DNA from: Pedosphaera sp.
Lineage (GTDB): Bacteria; Verrucomicrobiota; Verrucomicrobiia; Limisphaerales; Pedosphaeraceae
Direction: 5' to 3'
DNA: 64,000 nucleotides
Assembly: GCA_028293285.1 (NCBI GenBank)
Contig: JAQGPC010000177.1
Coordinates: 56,432-120,431, forward strand
Translations under genes and position numbers: made by a program
In this document: positions 35,497-44,620 of the stretch, piece after piece
Layout of the letters: every line of letters begins with the position of its first letter
How positions within the stretch are numbered: the first letter of the stretch is position 1
Notes under the pieces: model-generated
Database searches by the model: none
What the model saw: the letters and a program-made list of their open reading frames with translations, nothing else
Told to the model about the DNA's origin: nothing

Positions 35497-35514
35497 GTCA
35501 CATGAAGTGGGGAC
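35497..35514 (-). promoter_or_regulatory. Locus palindrome copy 4
   Basis: GTCAC-ATGAAGTG-GGGAC on the plus strand, between two GH87-like genes and 99 bases upstream of the start at 35397. The left arm carries A instead of C, so this copy has one mismatch in its stem. Confidence 0.55.
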
Positions 35515-35518
35515 AACG

Positions 35519-38500
35519 TTACGGCGAAACGATCCGATAAAAGCGAGGAGCCAGCGTCACCGAATTGGTGTCGGTGAAAGTCACCATGTTGGCAGTCGCA
35601 TTCGTCCAACTGCCGGCAACAGCCGTCCACCCCGGCGCGAAAATATTTGTCGCGGTTTCCAGATGGTACAAAAAGCCCGGGTTGGTTGCGTACGTGATCT
35701 TCACCAAATCGCCGCCGATCAGGCTGATTTCCAAAATGGATTGAGCCGGAGGGGTATTGGTGACGAAGCCGATGCCGGACGCAAACAACGCATTGCTTCC
35801 ACTGGTGGCATCCGAAATGACGGTTAAGTAGCCAGAGTAGTTCGTTGCCGCAACTGGCGAAAATGTTGCCACGACATTCGTCGAACTTGCGGGCAGAATC
35901 GAGCCGGCCCAGCCTCCATTGAATCCCGCCGGGCACGTAATCCCGCTCACGGACACGGCCGCATTCCCGGAATTGCTGATCGTAAACACACGATTGCTTG
36001 ACGATCCGATTGGCACGGGGCCGAAAGCTAGGTCGCCGCTCAAACTAAGAATTCTCAACAGCCCGATAAAGTTAGCGCTCTGCGTAGCCGGCCCGTTGAG
36101 TGTAACGACAGCCGGGTTGTTGTTGCCGGAATACGATCCCGCGCCACTCCCACTCCAGCTGTCAAAGCTGTAGCCATTGGAAGCGGTGGCGCTCACATTC
36201 ACCACCGCACCGTTACTGTGCCAACCGCTGGCCGGAGAGACGCTGCCTCCGGAACCTGCAACCGTTGCCAAGTAGTACTCGGTCGAGAAGGTCACCGTGT
36301 AAACCGTGTTCGTTGTTGGCGCAACAATGTTCGAAATTGCCCCACCGTTGCTCCACGAACTCCAGACGAATCGAGTGCCTGCGCCACTGCTTTGAGGCGA
36401 GGTCGTTGCGATGGGGTGAACTGAACCTGGCAGCCAAGTGAAAACTTGCGCGGTGGTGTAATTCGTCCCGTCCACGGTGAACGAGCGGCCCGACGGATTG
36501 GGTTGAACGGTGACTGAAATGTTGTTGGGAGCGAAATTGGCGGTCTGAGTGATCGGGCCGTTCATCGTGATGATCGCCGGGTTGTCCGTTCCCGAATACG
36601 AGCCGTTGCCGTTTCCAGTCCAACCGGTGAAACTGTATCCGTTTGACGCGTTCGCACTGATGTTCACCATTGCGCCGCCATTCGTCCAGCGGTTGGCTGG
36701 AGTCACGCTGCCGCCGGCATCCGCGTTCATCGTCAAGAAGTACTGGGTCGTGAAATTCGCCGTGTTCGTGGCAGGACCTGCGGCTGTGATTGAATGTGAG
36801 AGCGCTCCACCATCGCTCCAAGCGCTCCAGACGTATTGTGTTCCGGTTCCGCCGGCCTGCGGTGAAGTGGTGGCAATCGTGTGTAATGAACCATAGAGCC
36901 AGTTGAACGTCTGCGCGCTGCTGTAGCTGGCGCCGTCCACCGAAAAGGAGCGTCCCGGCGGAGTGGTTTGCACGGCAACCGGGACATTCGAGGTCACAAA
37001 ATTGAAAGAAAAACCGGCCGACGCGTCCTGATATTCCACGATCGAGCAGTTGCTGACAGTCATGCTTCCGATCGTGTCGCTGCGCGCCCATAAACCGTGG
37101 CGACCGCTCGTGCCCAAACCGTAATTTGGAATCGCCAGGTTCGACATGATCGCGTTCGCCAGCGCGCCGACACCGGTGCCGGCGTTGCTGCCCGGCGCGA
37201 TAATGCTCACGCCATCGGAAACGCTGTTGGTGATCATCAAATTGTTCAGGTCCACGCCGGACATGCTTTTGTGGTCGAGGCAAAGCTGCACCGCACCGCG
37301 CCAAGTGAAGCCGGGATCGTAACCGCCGCAGCGATTCAGGTCGCAACGTTGCGCGATGGTGGTGCCGCTGAAATTATTCACGCCGACCGCGAATGTTGTG
37401 CTGAACAGGATACCGCAGCCGTATGGCATGTCTTGAACAAGGCAATCCTCGATCTTGTTGCTGTCGCCGCCGTAAATCGCGCCGCCATTGGCGAGAAAAG
37501 GAGTTTGCGCCGTGCAGTGCGTGATGACGTTCAATCCGGGCGGGTATGCCTGGGAAGTGTACGTCGCTGGCCAGATGGCAAAGCAATCATCGCCCGTGCC
37601 GCGAGCCACACAATTCGTGACCGTGCAACTGCGCATCCCGACGCTGAAGTTGATTCCGTCGGCGATGGTGTTGCGGAAGCGGCAACTGTCAACGACCAGG
37701 CCGAGCGAGTTGATGATCCATCCGCCAACCTTGGTGTGCTCCACCCAAAGGCGCGCGATGGTTGAGCCGGTCCCATACGAACCGCCCAGGCCATCGTTCG
37801 GCTCGGCATCGTTTCGATAATTCAACTTCCCAATAATCGCGAAGTCGGAAAGCTGAATATTGCTGCCGCTGCCGTTCAGCGTGACGCGGCGATTCGAAGT
37901 ACCGTAAAGAGACGGGTCTCCCACCAATGTTGTGTACCACATGCCAGCGCCCCGAATCGTACGATTCGATGGGAGGCTGATGGAGCCGGTGATTTTGTAC
38001 GTGCCGGGCGGGAACCACACGTTGTTGTTCGCGTTGATGCAATTTTGCAAAGCGGCGGTGTCGTCAGCCGCGCCATCACCGACAGCGTTGTACGGCGCGC
38101 TCTTGATGGAAACTGACCCGCCCGGTTGGCTGAGAGCAGCGGGCGCATCTTCCAGGTCAACAAGGTCAATGATGTAGTAGGGGGCGGTGTCGGTCGCATC
38201 CTTCTGCAATTTGATCACGTCACCGGCGCTGATGGACACGCCGTTGGTGCGTGCTTCATCGAAAAAATTTCGCGGCGAGCCGCCCGGCGTGTTGACGAAG
38301 GGATATGAGCCGTACAGCCAGGAATATCTGGATGTGACGGGAAGTTTGCCGATGAAAGTGCCGTTTTTGTAGAGACTGATCGTGTAATCTGTGCCAACTC
38401 CGTCGGCAGAGTCCTGCACGCTGTATCGCACCACGAGGGAATTTGCCGCAGCCTGGGCGGTGAATTGAATGTAATGACCGGTGGAACTTAACTGCGCGCA

Positions 38501-38728
38501 TCTTCGGCCGGACGATTCCGACGTCACAACATTGGGGGTGTAGGCCGGTCCTAAAATGACCCCGTTCACCGTCATGCTTTCCGCTTCGTAGGTGGCCCAG
38601 GGAACGGCGGCCCCGCTGATCCCAAACGCGCGCTGGCAAAAACAGATGAAAAACAGGATTGAAGCGAGCCGCGGGATGCGCGCTGGGAACGTTCGCCAAA
38701 ATCGGCCGGGAAAGACTGGGTAATTCAT
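35519..38728 (-). CDS. Secreted GH87-like alpha-1,3-glucanase/mycodextranase, paralogue 2
   Basis: 1069 residues with a signal/anchor segment (~20-36). CBM35-like sandwich (~40-195, VPWATYEAESMTV) and beta-helix (~205-575) are followed by two divergent InlB-like repeats (~590-735 and ~745-885, each with SFxVDGxxY and WSxGGA phrases), a Hydin/ASPM-like unit (~890-990) and a tail ending FYRIVSP. Catalytic candidates are Asp357 (IADGIN), Asp380 and Asp381 (GTGDDCFAIWP). The core is clearly homologous to the genes at 31420 and 40761, but the C-terminal modules differ, as in paralogues specialised by module shuffling. No palindrome copy is seen in its 120-base upstream gap. Confidence 0.85.
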   Translation of the reverse strand: MNYPVFPGRFWRTFPARIPRLASILFFICFCQRAFGISGAAVPWATYEAESMTVNGVILGPAYTPNVVTSESSGRRCAQLSSTGHYIQFTAQAAANSLVVRYSVQDSADGVGTDYTISLYKNGTFIGKLPVTSRYSWLYGSYPFVNTPGGSPRNFFDEARTNGVSISAGDVIKLQKDATDTAPYYIIDLVDLEDAPAALSQPGGSVSIKSAPYNAVGDGAADDTAALQNCINANNNVWFPPGTYKITGSISLPSNRTIRGAGMWYTTLVGDPSLYGTSNRRVTLNGSGSNIQLSDFAIIGKLNYRNDAEPNDGLGGSYGTGSTIARLWVEHTKVGGWIINSLGLVVDSCRFRNTIADGINFSVGMRSCTVTNCVARGTGDDCFAIWPATYTSQAYPPGLNVITHCTAQTPFLANGGAIYGGDSNKIEDCLVQDMPYGCGILFSTTFAVGVNNFSGTTIAQRCDLNRCGGYDPGFTWRGAVQLCLDHKSMSGVDLNNLMITNSVSDGVSIIAPGSNAGTGVGALANAIMSNLAIPNYGLGTSGRHGLWARSDTIGSMTVSNCSIVEYQDASAGFSFNFVTSNVPVAVQTTPPGRSFSVDGASYSSAQTFNWLYGSLHTIATTSPQAGGTGTQYVWSAWSDGGALSHSITAAGPATNTANFTTQYFLTMNADAGGSVTPANRWTNGGAMVNISANASNGYSFTGWTGNGNGSYSGTDNPAIITMNGPITQTANFAPNNISVTVQPNPSGRSFTVDGTNYTTAQVFTWLPGSVHPIATTSPQSSGAGTRFVWSSWSNGGAISNIVAPTTNTVYTVTFSTEYYLATVAGSGGSVSPASGWHSNGAVVNVSATASNGYSFDSWSGSGAGSYSGNNNPAVVTLNGPATQSANFIGLLRILSLSGDLAFGPVPIGSSSNRVFTISNSGNAAVSVSGITCPAGFNGGWAGSILPASSTNVVATFSPVAATNYSGYLTVISDATSGSNALFASGIGFVTNTPPAQSILEISLIGGDLVKITYATNPGFLYHLETATNIFAPGWTAVAGSWTNATANMVTFTDTNSVTLAPRFYRIVSP

Positions 38729-38847
38729 TCAGCTATTTGTTTTTCGCCGACGGGGCATGTTACCATTAAACACCAGTTTCAGTTGAAAAGCCAGCGAAGG
38801 ATGTCCGCTGGCTTTTCCTACCCAACCAATTCCGCGGTTGGACCCAA

Positions 38848-40635
38848 TTATTGCTTTCTGACTCGAAGGAAGTTCCTGCTCGCATTTCCCGGCGTAACGG
38901 TCGCGGTCGTCGTGCCGCCGCTGGACGGAATTCCGGTCACCAAATCCGTCAGGCTGGTTACGTCTGAACCCGCCTGAATCGCGTAGGTCGCTCCATTCTC
39001 CGAGGTCCACGTCAGCGTGAATTGACCGCTGTTCGAATCGTAACTGTACGACGTGATCTGAATCGTCACTGTCGGACAACCGATGATGGAAAGATCGTTG
39101 GCGGCGATGGTATAGCTCCCGGAATAGGAGCTCGGATCCAATTGCAGGTGGAAGAACGCAATGTTGTTGAAGTCAAATCCTGGCGTGCTTCCGGCTTGCG
39201 CGATCACTCCCGCGCTCAACACACTGGTCAGCACTAGGTTTGTGCCCGGACTCTGTCCATACCAGGCGTAGCGCAACTGCGTTGCGTCGGCATCTTCGAG
39301 GATCACCAGCGGTCCCAGCATGCCGTTGGCCGCGGGGGGAGCGGTCAGCGTCACATTGAATTGCAACGTCCGATTTGAGGTTGTCGTGATATTGGGAGTG
39401 ATGGCTGCGAAGCCACCGCCAAAGCCTGTAGCTGTCATCTGCCAGTTGGTGGCAGTGGAAACCTCATTCGCGCTTTGCCAGCCGACGTAATCTCCGCCCA
39501 TGAAGAAATTGTCGAACGTGCTAATCGTTGCACAAACTCCGGTGCCGTTGCTGCCACCACCACCGCCGCCATTGCAACCGATGATTGAGATATCGTTCCA
39601 TGCGACAGTGTAGCTGCCCGAATACGTGCTGGGATCGAGCTGGATGTGGAAGAATGAAATGTTCGAAAAATCAAACCCATTGACTGACCCAGCCTGCACA
39701 ACAGCGCCCGCGCTCAGCGCGCTGGTCAGCACCAGATTGGTGCCAGGGTTCTGGCCGTACCATGCGTAACGCAGTTGCGTGCCGTCCCCGTCTTCAAGGA
39801 TGACGAGCGGACCCAACTTCCCGATCGCTCCGCTCGGGGCAGTCAACGTAACATTCAGTTGAAGTGTTTTGTCCGACGTGGTGTTGATGATCGGAGTGAT
39901 GCCGCGGTAACCACCGCCGTAACCGCTGGCCGTAACCTGCAAACTATTGGCCGTTGGCGTTTGAGTGGTCCAATTGCCATACGTTCCGCTCAGACTGACG
40001 TTGTCAAACGTGCTGACCACCGCGCAAACGCCCGTGCTGCCGCCACCGGTTCCACTGTCCCCATTCGTAAATTTGACGTCATTAAGCGCCACGGTGTAAG
40101 CGCCGCCGAAAGTGGACGAATCCAGTTCCACGTTGAGATGCCAGATGGATGAGAGATCAAGATTGGCCGGGTTGCCGACAATCAGAAAACCAGTGTTGTT
40201 CGAAACGCCATTATCGCTGCTTTGGGCGACGTTGGACAAGTTGCCGGTCAGAATATGATTTCCCAAGGTCCGCCCGTACCAGCGGTAGCTGACGACCGTG
40301 CCATCACCGTCCGTCAGAGTGATGATCGGCCCCAGTTTCCCATTTGCGTTTGTGTCGGCTGAGCTGAGGGTGACATCAAAAACAATATTCGAGCTCCCCG
40401 ATGCGCTGATGGGGCCGACCTGTTTCCAAAGACTGCCATAGCCACCAGAGGAACCGATGATGTAATTGGTTGCGGTGGCGGTAACCGTCGCTGAGGACCA
40501 GGAGGCATAACGTGCGTTCGGGGGGGAAAAACCGGGCGTGTCAAATGTGCTGATGGTCGTGTCGGCTTTTGTCGAACGGACCATTGCCAAACACGTGGTC
40601 AATGCTAGCAGGGTGGGCCAATTGATGTATTTCAT
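38848..40635 (-). CDS. Secreted protein with three ~150-residue repeats
   Basis: 595 residues; signal peptide 1-24 (ending STKA). Three repeats (~27-200, ~206-355, ~362-510) share STFDN/STFDT starts, a GGGYRGITP or GGGFAAITP turn, KLGPLVILEDGDGTQLRY, WYGQNPGTNL and a final FxIQLDPSTYSGSYTV. The pattern looks like a carbohydrate-binding beta-sandwich; repeats 2 and 3 are nearly identical over long stretches, pointing to recent duplication. The C-terminus (~515-595, YAIQAGSDVTSLTDLV ... NFLRVRKQ) is the locus tail module. No enzyme motif is seen. It lies between two GH87-like genes and may bind the same glucan. Confidence 0.8.
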   Translation of the reverse strand: MKYINWPTLLALTTCLAMVRSTKADTTISTFDTPGFSPPNARYASWSSATVTATATNYIIGSSGGYGSLWKQVGPISASGSSNIVFDVTLSSADTNANGKLGPIITLTDGDGTVVSYRWYGRTLGNHILTGNLSNVAQSSDNGVSNNTGFLIVGNPANLDLSSIWHLNVELDSSTFGGAYTVALNDVKFTNGDSGTGGGSTGVCAVVSTFDNVSLSGTYGNWTTQTPTANSLQVTASGYGGGYRGITPIINTTSDKTLQLNVTLTAPSGAIGKLGPLVILEDGDGTQLRYAWYGQNPGTNLVLTSALSAGAVVQAGSVNGFDFSNISFFHIQLDPSTYSGSYTVAWNDISIIGCNGGGGGGSNGTGVCATISTFDNFFMGGDYVGWQSANEVSTATNWQMTATGFGGGFAAITPNITTTSNRTLQFNVTLTAPPAANGMLGPLVILEDADATQLRYAWYGQSPGTNLVLTSVLSAGVIAQAGSTPGFDFNNIAFFHLQLDPSSYSGSYTIAANDLSIIGCPTVTIQITSYSYDSNSGQFTLTWTSENGATYAIQAGSDVTSLTDLVTGIPSSGGTTTATVTPGNASRNFLRVRKQ

Positions 40636-40702
40636 AGATTTTGTTTCACTGAATCTTTTCGATGGTTGGAGATATTCTTAGTCGAGGCTTTGCTTCTACC
40701 AT

Positions 40703-40722
40703 AGTCCCATGAAAAGGGGACA
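40703..40722 (-). promoter_or_regulatory. Locus palindrome copy 5
   Basis: AGTCCCATGAAAAGGGGACA on the plus strand, 67 bases upstream of the three-repeat secreted protein (start 40635). Arms GTCCC/GGGAC are perfect. Confidence 0.6.
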
Positions 40723-40760
40723 TTGGACAAAACAGACATGTCATATGAGGCTCAATCATT

Positions 40761-42482
40761 TTATTGCCTCAGGATATCGAATTTGGAAGAACTGTTTTGA
40801 ACGTCTGCGATTTTGGAATTCACGAGCACCAAACTTCCGGCAGCATCCTCGCGGACCCACAAACCGCGTCGCGATTCAGAGCCAATTCCAGATTTGGGGA
40901 TGTTCACGTTTTCAAGCCGCACGTTCGAGAGTGTGCTTTGACCTTTTTTGTTGCCGGGCGCAACGATCGTCAGGCCGTCAGAGAAGCTGTCGCGGATGTT
41001 CACGTTGCTGATTTGCACGCCGGAGATGCTCCGGCGATCCATGCAAAGCTGGAATGAACCGCGCCATGCCCAACCATGATCATAACCGCCGCAGCGAATC
41101 AGATCGCAGTTCCGCACGACCGTTGTTCCGCTGAAGTTGTTATCAATCTTTCGGGCTTCATCCGAAGTTGGAAATGTTGTGCTAATCAATATTCCGCACC
41201 CGCTCGAAATGTCAGTGAACAGACAGTCCTCGATCTTGTTGTCAGTGCCACCGTAAATCGCCCCGCCGTTCGCAAGGAAAGTCAATTGACCAGTACAGTG
41301 GCGAAAGATGTTCCGTCCGGGCACGTTTTTCTCGGCGAAACCTTGAGCGGACGGCGCAGGCCAGATCGCAAAACAGTCGTCGCCCGTACCGCGAGCGGTG
41401 CAGTTTTGAACCACCGACTCACGCGTCCCGATGTAAAAGTTCACACCGTCGGCAAGCAGGTTTCGAAATCGACACTCTTCAATGGTCAACTTGGCGCCGT
41501 TGTAGATCCACGCGCCGACCTTGGTGTGTTCCACCCAAACACGCGAGATGGTGGCATTCTCGCAGTCAGCTCCAACGATTCCGTCGTTCGCTTCATTGTC
41601 GTTGCGGTAATTCAGTTTTCCTTCGATTGCGAAATCGGCGAGATGGATGTTGCTGCCGGTGAGTTTGAACAGGACTCGCTTGTCAGCCTGGCGGTAAAGC
41701 TCGGCATCGCCGACAAAGGTTGTGTGCCACATGCCTGCGCCTTGAATCGTCACGTCTGATGGCGGGAGAATATCGCCGGTGAGCTTGTAAACGCCGGCGG
41801 GCACCCAAACGGTTTTTCCCTGCTTCTTCGCCGCTACGATGCACTTTCTCAACGCATCGGTATCGTCGGTTTCACCCGTGCCCGCGGCGCCAAAGTCCAT
41901 GACCGAAAGCGATTTCGTGGGCGCAGAGAGGGGCGGCGCGATTTTCTCCAGGTCAACCAGATCAATGATGCAGTATGCCGCGTTGTCACCGGTTTTTTGC
42001 AATCGAATGACGTCGCCCCTGGCGATGGATTGGTCTTTCAAACGAACTTCGTTGTAAAAATTTCTCGACTTTCCCTCCTTGGGCTGGTTTGAGAACGGGT
42101 AATTCCCATAGAGCCAGGAATAGTGCGAGGTGACAGGAATCAACTTCACGAGTTTCCCATTTTTGTAGAGGCCAAGACTTGAACTGATTCCGCCTCCGGT
42201 TTCGGAGTCGGGCAGGCTGTAACGCACCACCATTGCGTTTGCGGCCGATTGCGCGGTGAACTCCACGTATTCTCCCGGAGCGGCGAGCTTCACACACTTC
42301 TGCTGCGACGATTCGGTTTCAACGAGGAACGGAGCGTATTTGGGCCCCAGAACGGTGCCGGTTGTTTTCATCTCCTCGGCTTCATACGTCGTCCACGGAA
42401 TGTCTGCGCCCACACCGGCTCGAACTGAAACCGAACAAATAATCAGGGGCAGAAAAACTGCGAATCGGGACAAGACATTCAT
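40761..42482 (-). CDS. Secreted GH87-like alpha-1,3-glucanase/mycodextranase, minimal form
   Basis: 573 residues: signal peptide (~1-22, ICSVSVRAG), CBM35-like sandwich (~28-178, IPWTTYEAEEMKT) and beta-helix (~193-570) with no extra C-terminal modules and no tail motif (ends DILRQ). The three candidate catalytic acids are Asp345 (LLADGVN), Asp368 and Asp369 (GTGDDCFAIWP). Helix rungs such as VWVPAGVYKL, TIQGAGMWHTTFVGD, HLADFAIEGKLNYRND and IYGGTDNKIEDCLF are shared with the two larger paralogues. This may be the ancestral architecture. A palindrome copy lies 69 bases upstream. Confidence 0.87.
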   Translation of the reverse strand: MNVLSRFAVFLPLIICSVSVRAGVGADIPWTTYEAEEMKTTGTVLGPKYAPFLVETESSQQKCVKLAAPGEYVEFTAQSAANAMVVRYSLPDSETGGGISSSLGLYKNGKLVKLIPVTSHYSWLYGNYPFSNQPKEGKSRNFYNEVRLKDQSIARGDVIRLQKTGDNAAYCIIDLVDLEKIAPPLSAPTKSLSVMDFGAAGTGETDDTDALRKCIVAAKKQGKTVWVPAGVYKLTGDILPPSDVTIQGAGMWHTTFVGDAELYRQADKRVLFKLTGSNIHLADFAIEGKLNYRNDNEANDGIVGADCENATISRVWVEHTKVGAWIYNGAKLTIEECRFRNLLADGVNFYIGTRESVVQNCTARGTGDDCFAIWPAPSAQGFAEKNVPGRNIFRHCTGQLTFLANGGAIYGGTDNKIEDCLFTDISSGCGILISTTFPTSDEARKIDNNFSGTTVVRNCDLIRCGGYDHGWAWRGSFQLCMDRRSISGVQISNVNIRDSFSDGLTIVAPGNKKGQSTLSNVRLENVNIPKSGIGSESRRGLWVREDAAGSLVLVNSKIADVQNSSSKFDILRQ

Positions 42483-42551
42483 TGTAATCTACAGGCTGCG
42501 TTCTTCACTTGAATTGTTTAACCTAGGTTAAAACAGGAGAGAGAAGGTGAC

Positions 42552-42571
42552 AGTCCCATGAATCGGTGACA
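42552..42571 (-). promoter_or_regulatory. Locus palindrome copy 6
   Basis: AGTCCCATGAATCGGTGACA on the plus strand, 69 bases upstream of the minimal GH87-like gene (start 42482). The right arm is GTGAC against a left arm GTCCC, so one pair is mismatched. Confidence 0.55.
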
Positions 42572-42642
42572 GGCAGGAGCAGTCGGTTGTCGTGAACTCG
42601 GTGCGCGCTCAGGATGCAACCGACAGATTGCCCCACGAATAA

Positions 42643-44451
42643 TCACGGCTTTCGCAAACGGAAGAACGCCGCCGGATTCGCCGGGTTAATCGGAACCACG
42701 AACGGGCTAACGCCGCCGCTACCCGAGTCGGTCCAGCTTGCGCTGTTGGTGTCAAGGCCCGCGCTGTTCGTCTGGCCGACGACAAAATATCCAGGAAATG
42801 TCGTCGTGTCCCACGACAACGTCAGATTGCCGCCGCTGACCAGATGGGAAACCACTGGTGATCCCGAAGGAGGCACTCCGGCGTAATGGAGCTTGATGGT
42901 GGTGGCGTCAGCGATGAGACTGTAGTTGGTGGAATTCGCCGGCGCGGTGACCCATTGCAAAACCGGCGTGCCCGAAATACTCGCAGCGGTGGCGAGAAGA
43001 TAATCGTTGGCGGTATCAATGGCGATGCCCGCGCTCGGTGCTTTGAGGCGGAAGCGCGTGTTGTTCAGCGGCAATGCGCCATCAACAACCAACTGGTCGT
43101 GTGGAGCCGCCGCAGTTGCATCAATGTCCATGGCGTTCGTGCTGCCGGCCGCCATCGTCAGGTTGCCGGTGATGTGGTTGGTGCCGAAACCGCCGTCCGT
43201 GCCGGCATAAACTTTTGAGCCCGAAACCGTCGTGACGTCGCCTTTAAGCGTGCCGCTCCCGAAGTACGATTCCGTGCCGAGCATTGCGTGAGCGCTTCCG
43301 CTCAACGCGGTGACATCCAATGACGCGCCTGCAGCAATCGTCAGCGAGTTGGTAACGAAGAGGCTGGTGCTGGAAATGGCGCCTGTGGCGGTGCTGTCAA
43401 CGAGCAAACTCGTGAAGCCGCCGTTGATATCAGGCGCCGCACCGGTGAAACGAACAGTGCCAGTCGCATTCGGAGTGAAGCTGCCGCCCGAGCGCGTCCA
43501 AACGCCCGCGCCGGTATTCGTGACAGTGAGCGTGGCGGCAGCGGGGATGGTGATGCGTCCATTGCTCATGTTAAACGCGCCGACGGTGAATGCCGCCGGG
43601 AATGTGCTCGCCGTGGAAGATGAAGCCGAATAAGTGAACGTGCCGGGAATGGTGCCATCCAACGGCCAGGAATTGATAGATCCGGTATTCAAGATAGTGA
43701 GGTTATTCGCGATGCTCAGGCCGACACCGTTCAGATTCCACCCCGCAGACCCGGTATTCCCGAGCACAAGGTCGTAGTAAGCCGTCGCTTTGGGTGTCGG
43801 AGTTCCATTGAAGCCGGTCCACGTGACAAGGTTCGGAACGGCGCTGCAATCCAGCGTGGTGATCGAGGGGGTTGTATTCTGACCACTGGCCAGGACGAGC
43901 GTCGCAAGGTTGGTCAACGCACCTGAACCCCTCAGCGCGTTCTGCGTGCCCTTGAGTCCGGTGACGAATGTTCCGACGTTCTGGTATGTCCCGTTGATCG
44001 TGGCAATGACATTGCTGATGTTTCCGGCCAACGTCTTGCCCGCGCCGGTGTAGGTATAGATCGTTCCTGAACCGAGGGCGGTGATGGACATGTTCCCCTG
44101 GTTTGTGACGTTGCCGCTAAAAGTAACCGCCGCGCCAGACGCGGTGGGATTGAACGTCCCAGTGCTTTCAATCCATACGTCGCCCAGCGTGCCGGCGGCA
44201 GAGACGGAAAACGTCCCGGCAACTTGAATCGCGCCGACTGTGGCGGGTGTGCCTCCATAGGTCACTGTTTTGCCGATTGGAATTATCGCCACGTCTGATG
44301 CGCCGGGAATTCCATTCGGATCCCAAGTGCTGCCGGTGTTCCACGCCGCATTGTTGGTGGCAGTGTAGGTTGTCGCCTGGACTGTGAGGCCGCTGAGCAA
44401 TGTGGCTGCACTGAGCGCCGCAACGACGATCTGCTGAAGTTTTCGTTTCAT
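42643..44451 (-). CDS. Secreted beta-helix-like protein, autotransporter-type passenger
   Basis: 602 residues with a signal peptide (1-26, LLSGLTVQA). The N-terminus (AWNTGSTWDPNGIPGASDVAII) and the phrases TYTGAGKTLAGNISN, GTYQNVGTF and LRGSGALTNLATLVLA match the giant secreted protein (GKTLAGSITN, GTYQNLGTL, LTGTGALTN), so the two share a passenger fold. No beta-barrel is visible. The C-terminal ~90 residues carry PVVSHLVSGGNLTLSWDT and the tail FFRLRKP. A palindrome copy lies 116 bases upstream. The function is unknown; it is likely a surface or secreted protein of the glycan locus. Confidence 0.8.
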   Translation of the reverse strand: MKRKLQQIVVAALSAATLLSGLTVQATTYTATNNAAWNTGSTWDPNGIPGASDVAIIPIGKTVTYGGTPATVGAIQVAGTFSVSAAGTLGDVWIESTGTFNPTASGAAVTFSGNVTNQGNMSITALGSGTIYTYTGAGKTLAGNISNVIATINGTYQNVGTFVTGLKGTQNALRGSGALTNLATLVLASGQNTTPSITTLDCSAVPNLVTWTGFNGTPTPKATAYYDLVLGNTGSAGWNLNGVGLSIANNLTILNTGSINSWPLDGTIPGTFTYSASSSTASTFPAAFTVGAFNMSNGRITIPAAATLTVTNTGAGVWTRSGGSFTPNATGTVRFTGAAPDINGGFTSLLVDSTATGAISSTSLFVTNSLTIAAGASLDVTALSGSAHAMLGTESYFGSGTLKGDVTTVSGSKVYAGTDGGFGTNHITGNLTMAAGSTNAMDIDATAAAPHDQLVVDGALPLNNTRFRLKAPSAGIAIDTANDYLLATAASISGTPVLQWVTAPANSTNYSLIADATTIKLHYAGVPPSGSPVVSHLVSGGNLTLSWDTTTFPGYFVVGQTNSAGLDTNSASWTDSGSGGVSPFVVPINPANPAAFFRLRKP

Positions 44452-44567
44452 ATGATTCTGCTATTTGCGTTCAACGCATCGCACCTGAGCGAGTGACGTC
44501 GAGCCGTGAAAAATTGTCTGGGTTTATGGATGGCTGCGAACTTAGAGCAAGCACCGGCCGGGCGTAC

Positions 44568-44587
44568 AGTCACATGAAACGGTGACA
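44568..44587 (-). promoter_or_regulatory. Locus palindrome copy 7
   Basis: AGTCACATGAAACGGTGACA on the plus strand; arms GTCAC/GTGAC pair perfectly although both differ from the GTCCC/GGGAC form, i.e. a compensated change. It is 116 bases upstream of the 602-residue secreted protein. Confidence 0.6.
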
Positions 44588-44620
44588 GGCAGTCCGCCGC
44601 ACAAGCGAGGCGCTGTCAAA

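Noticed and set aside
36213..37346. 377-residue minus-strand frame overlapping the second GH87-like gene in another phase
   Set aside because: Same strand, shifted frame, Arg/Gln/His-rich, no start context; a compositional artefact.
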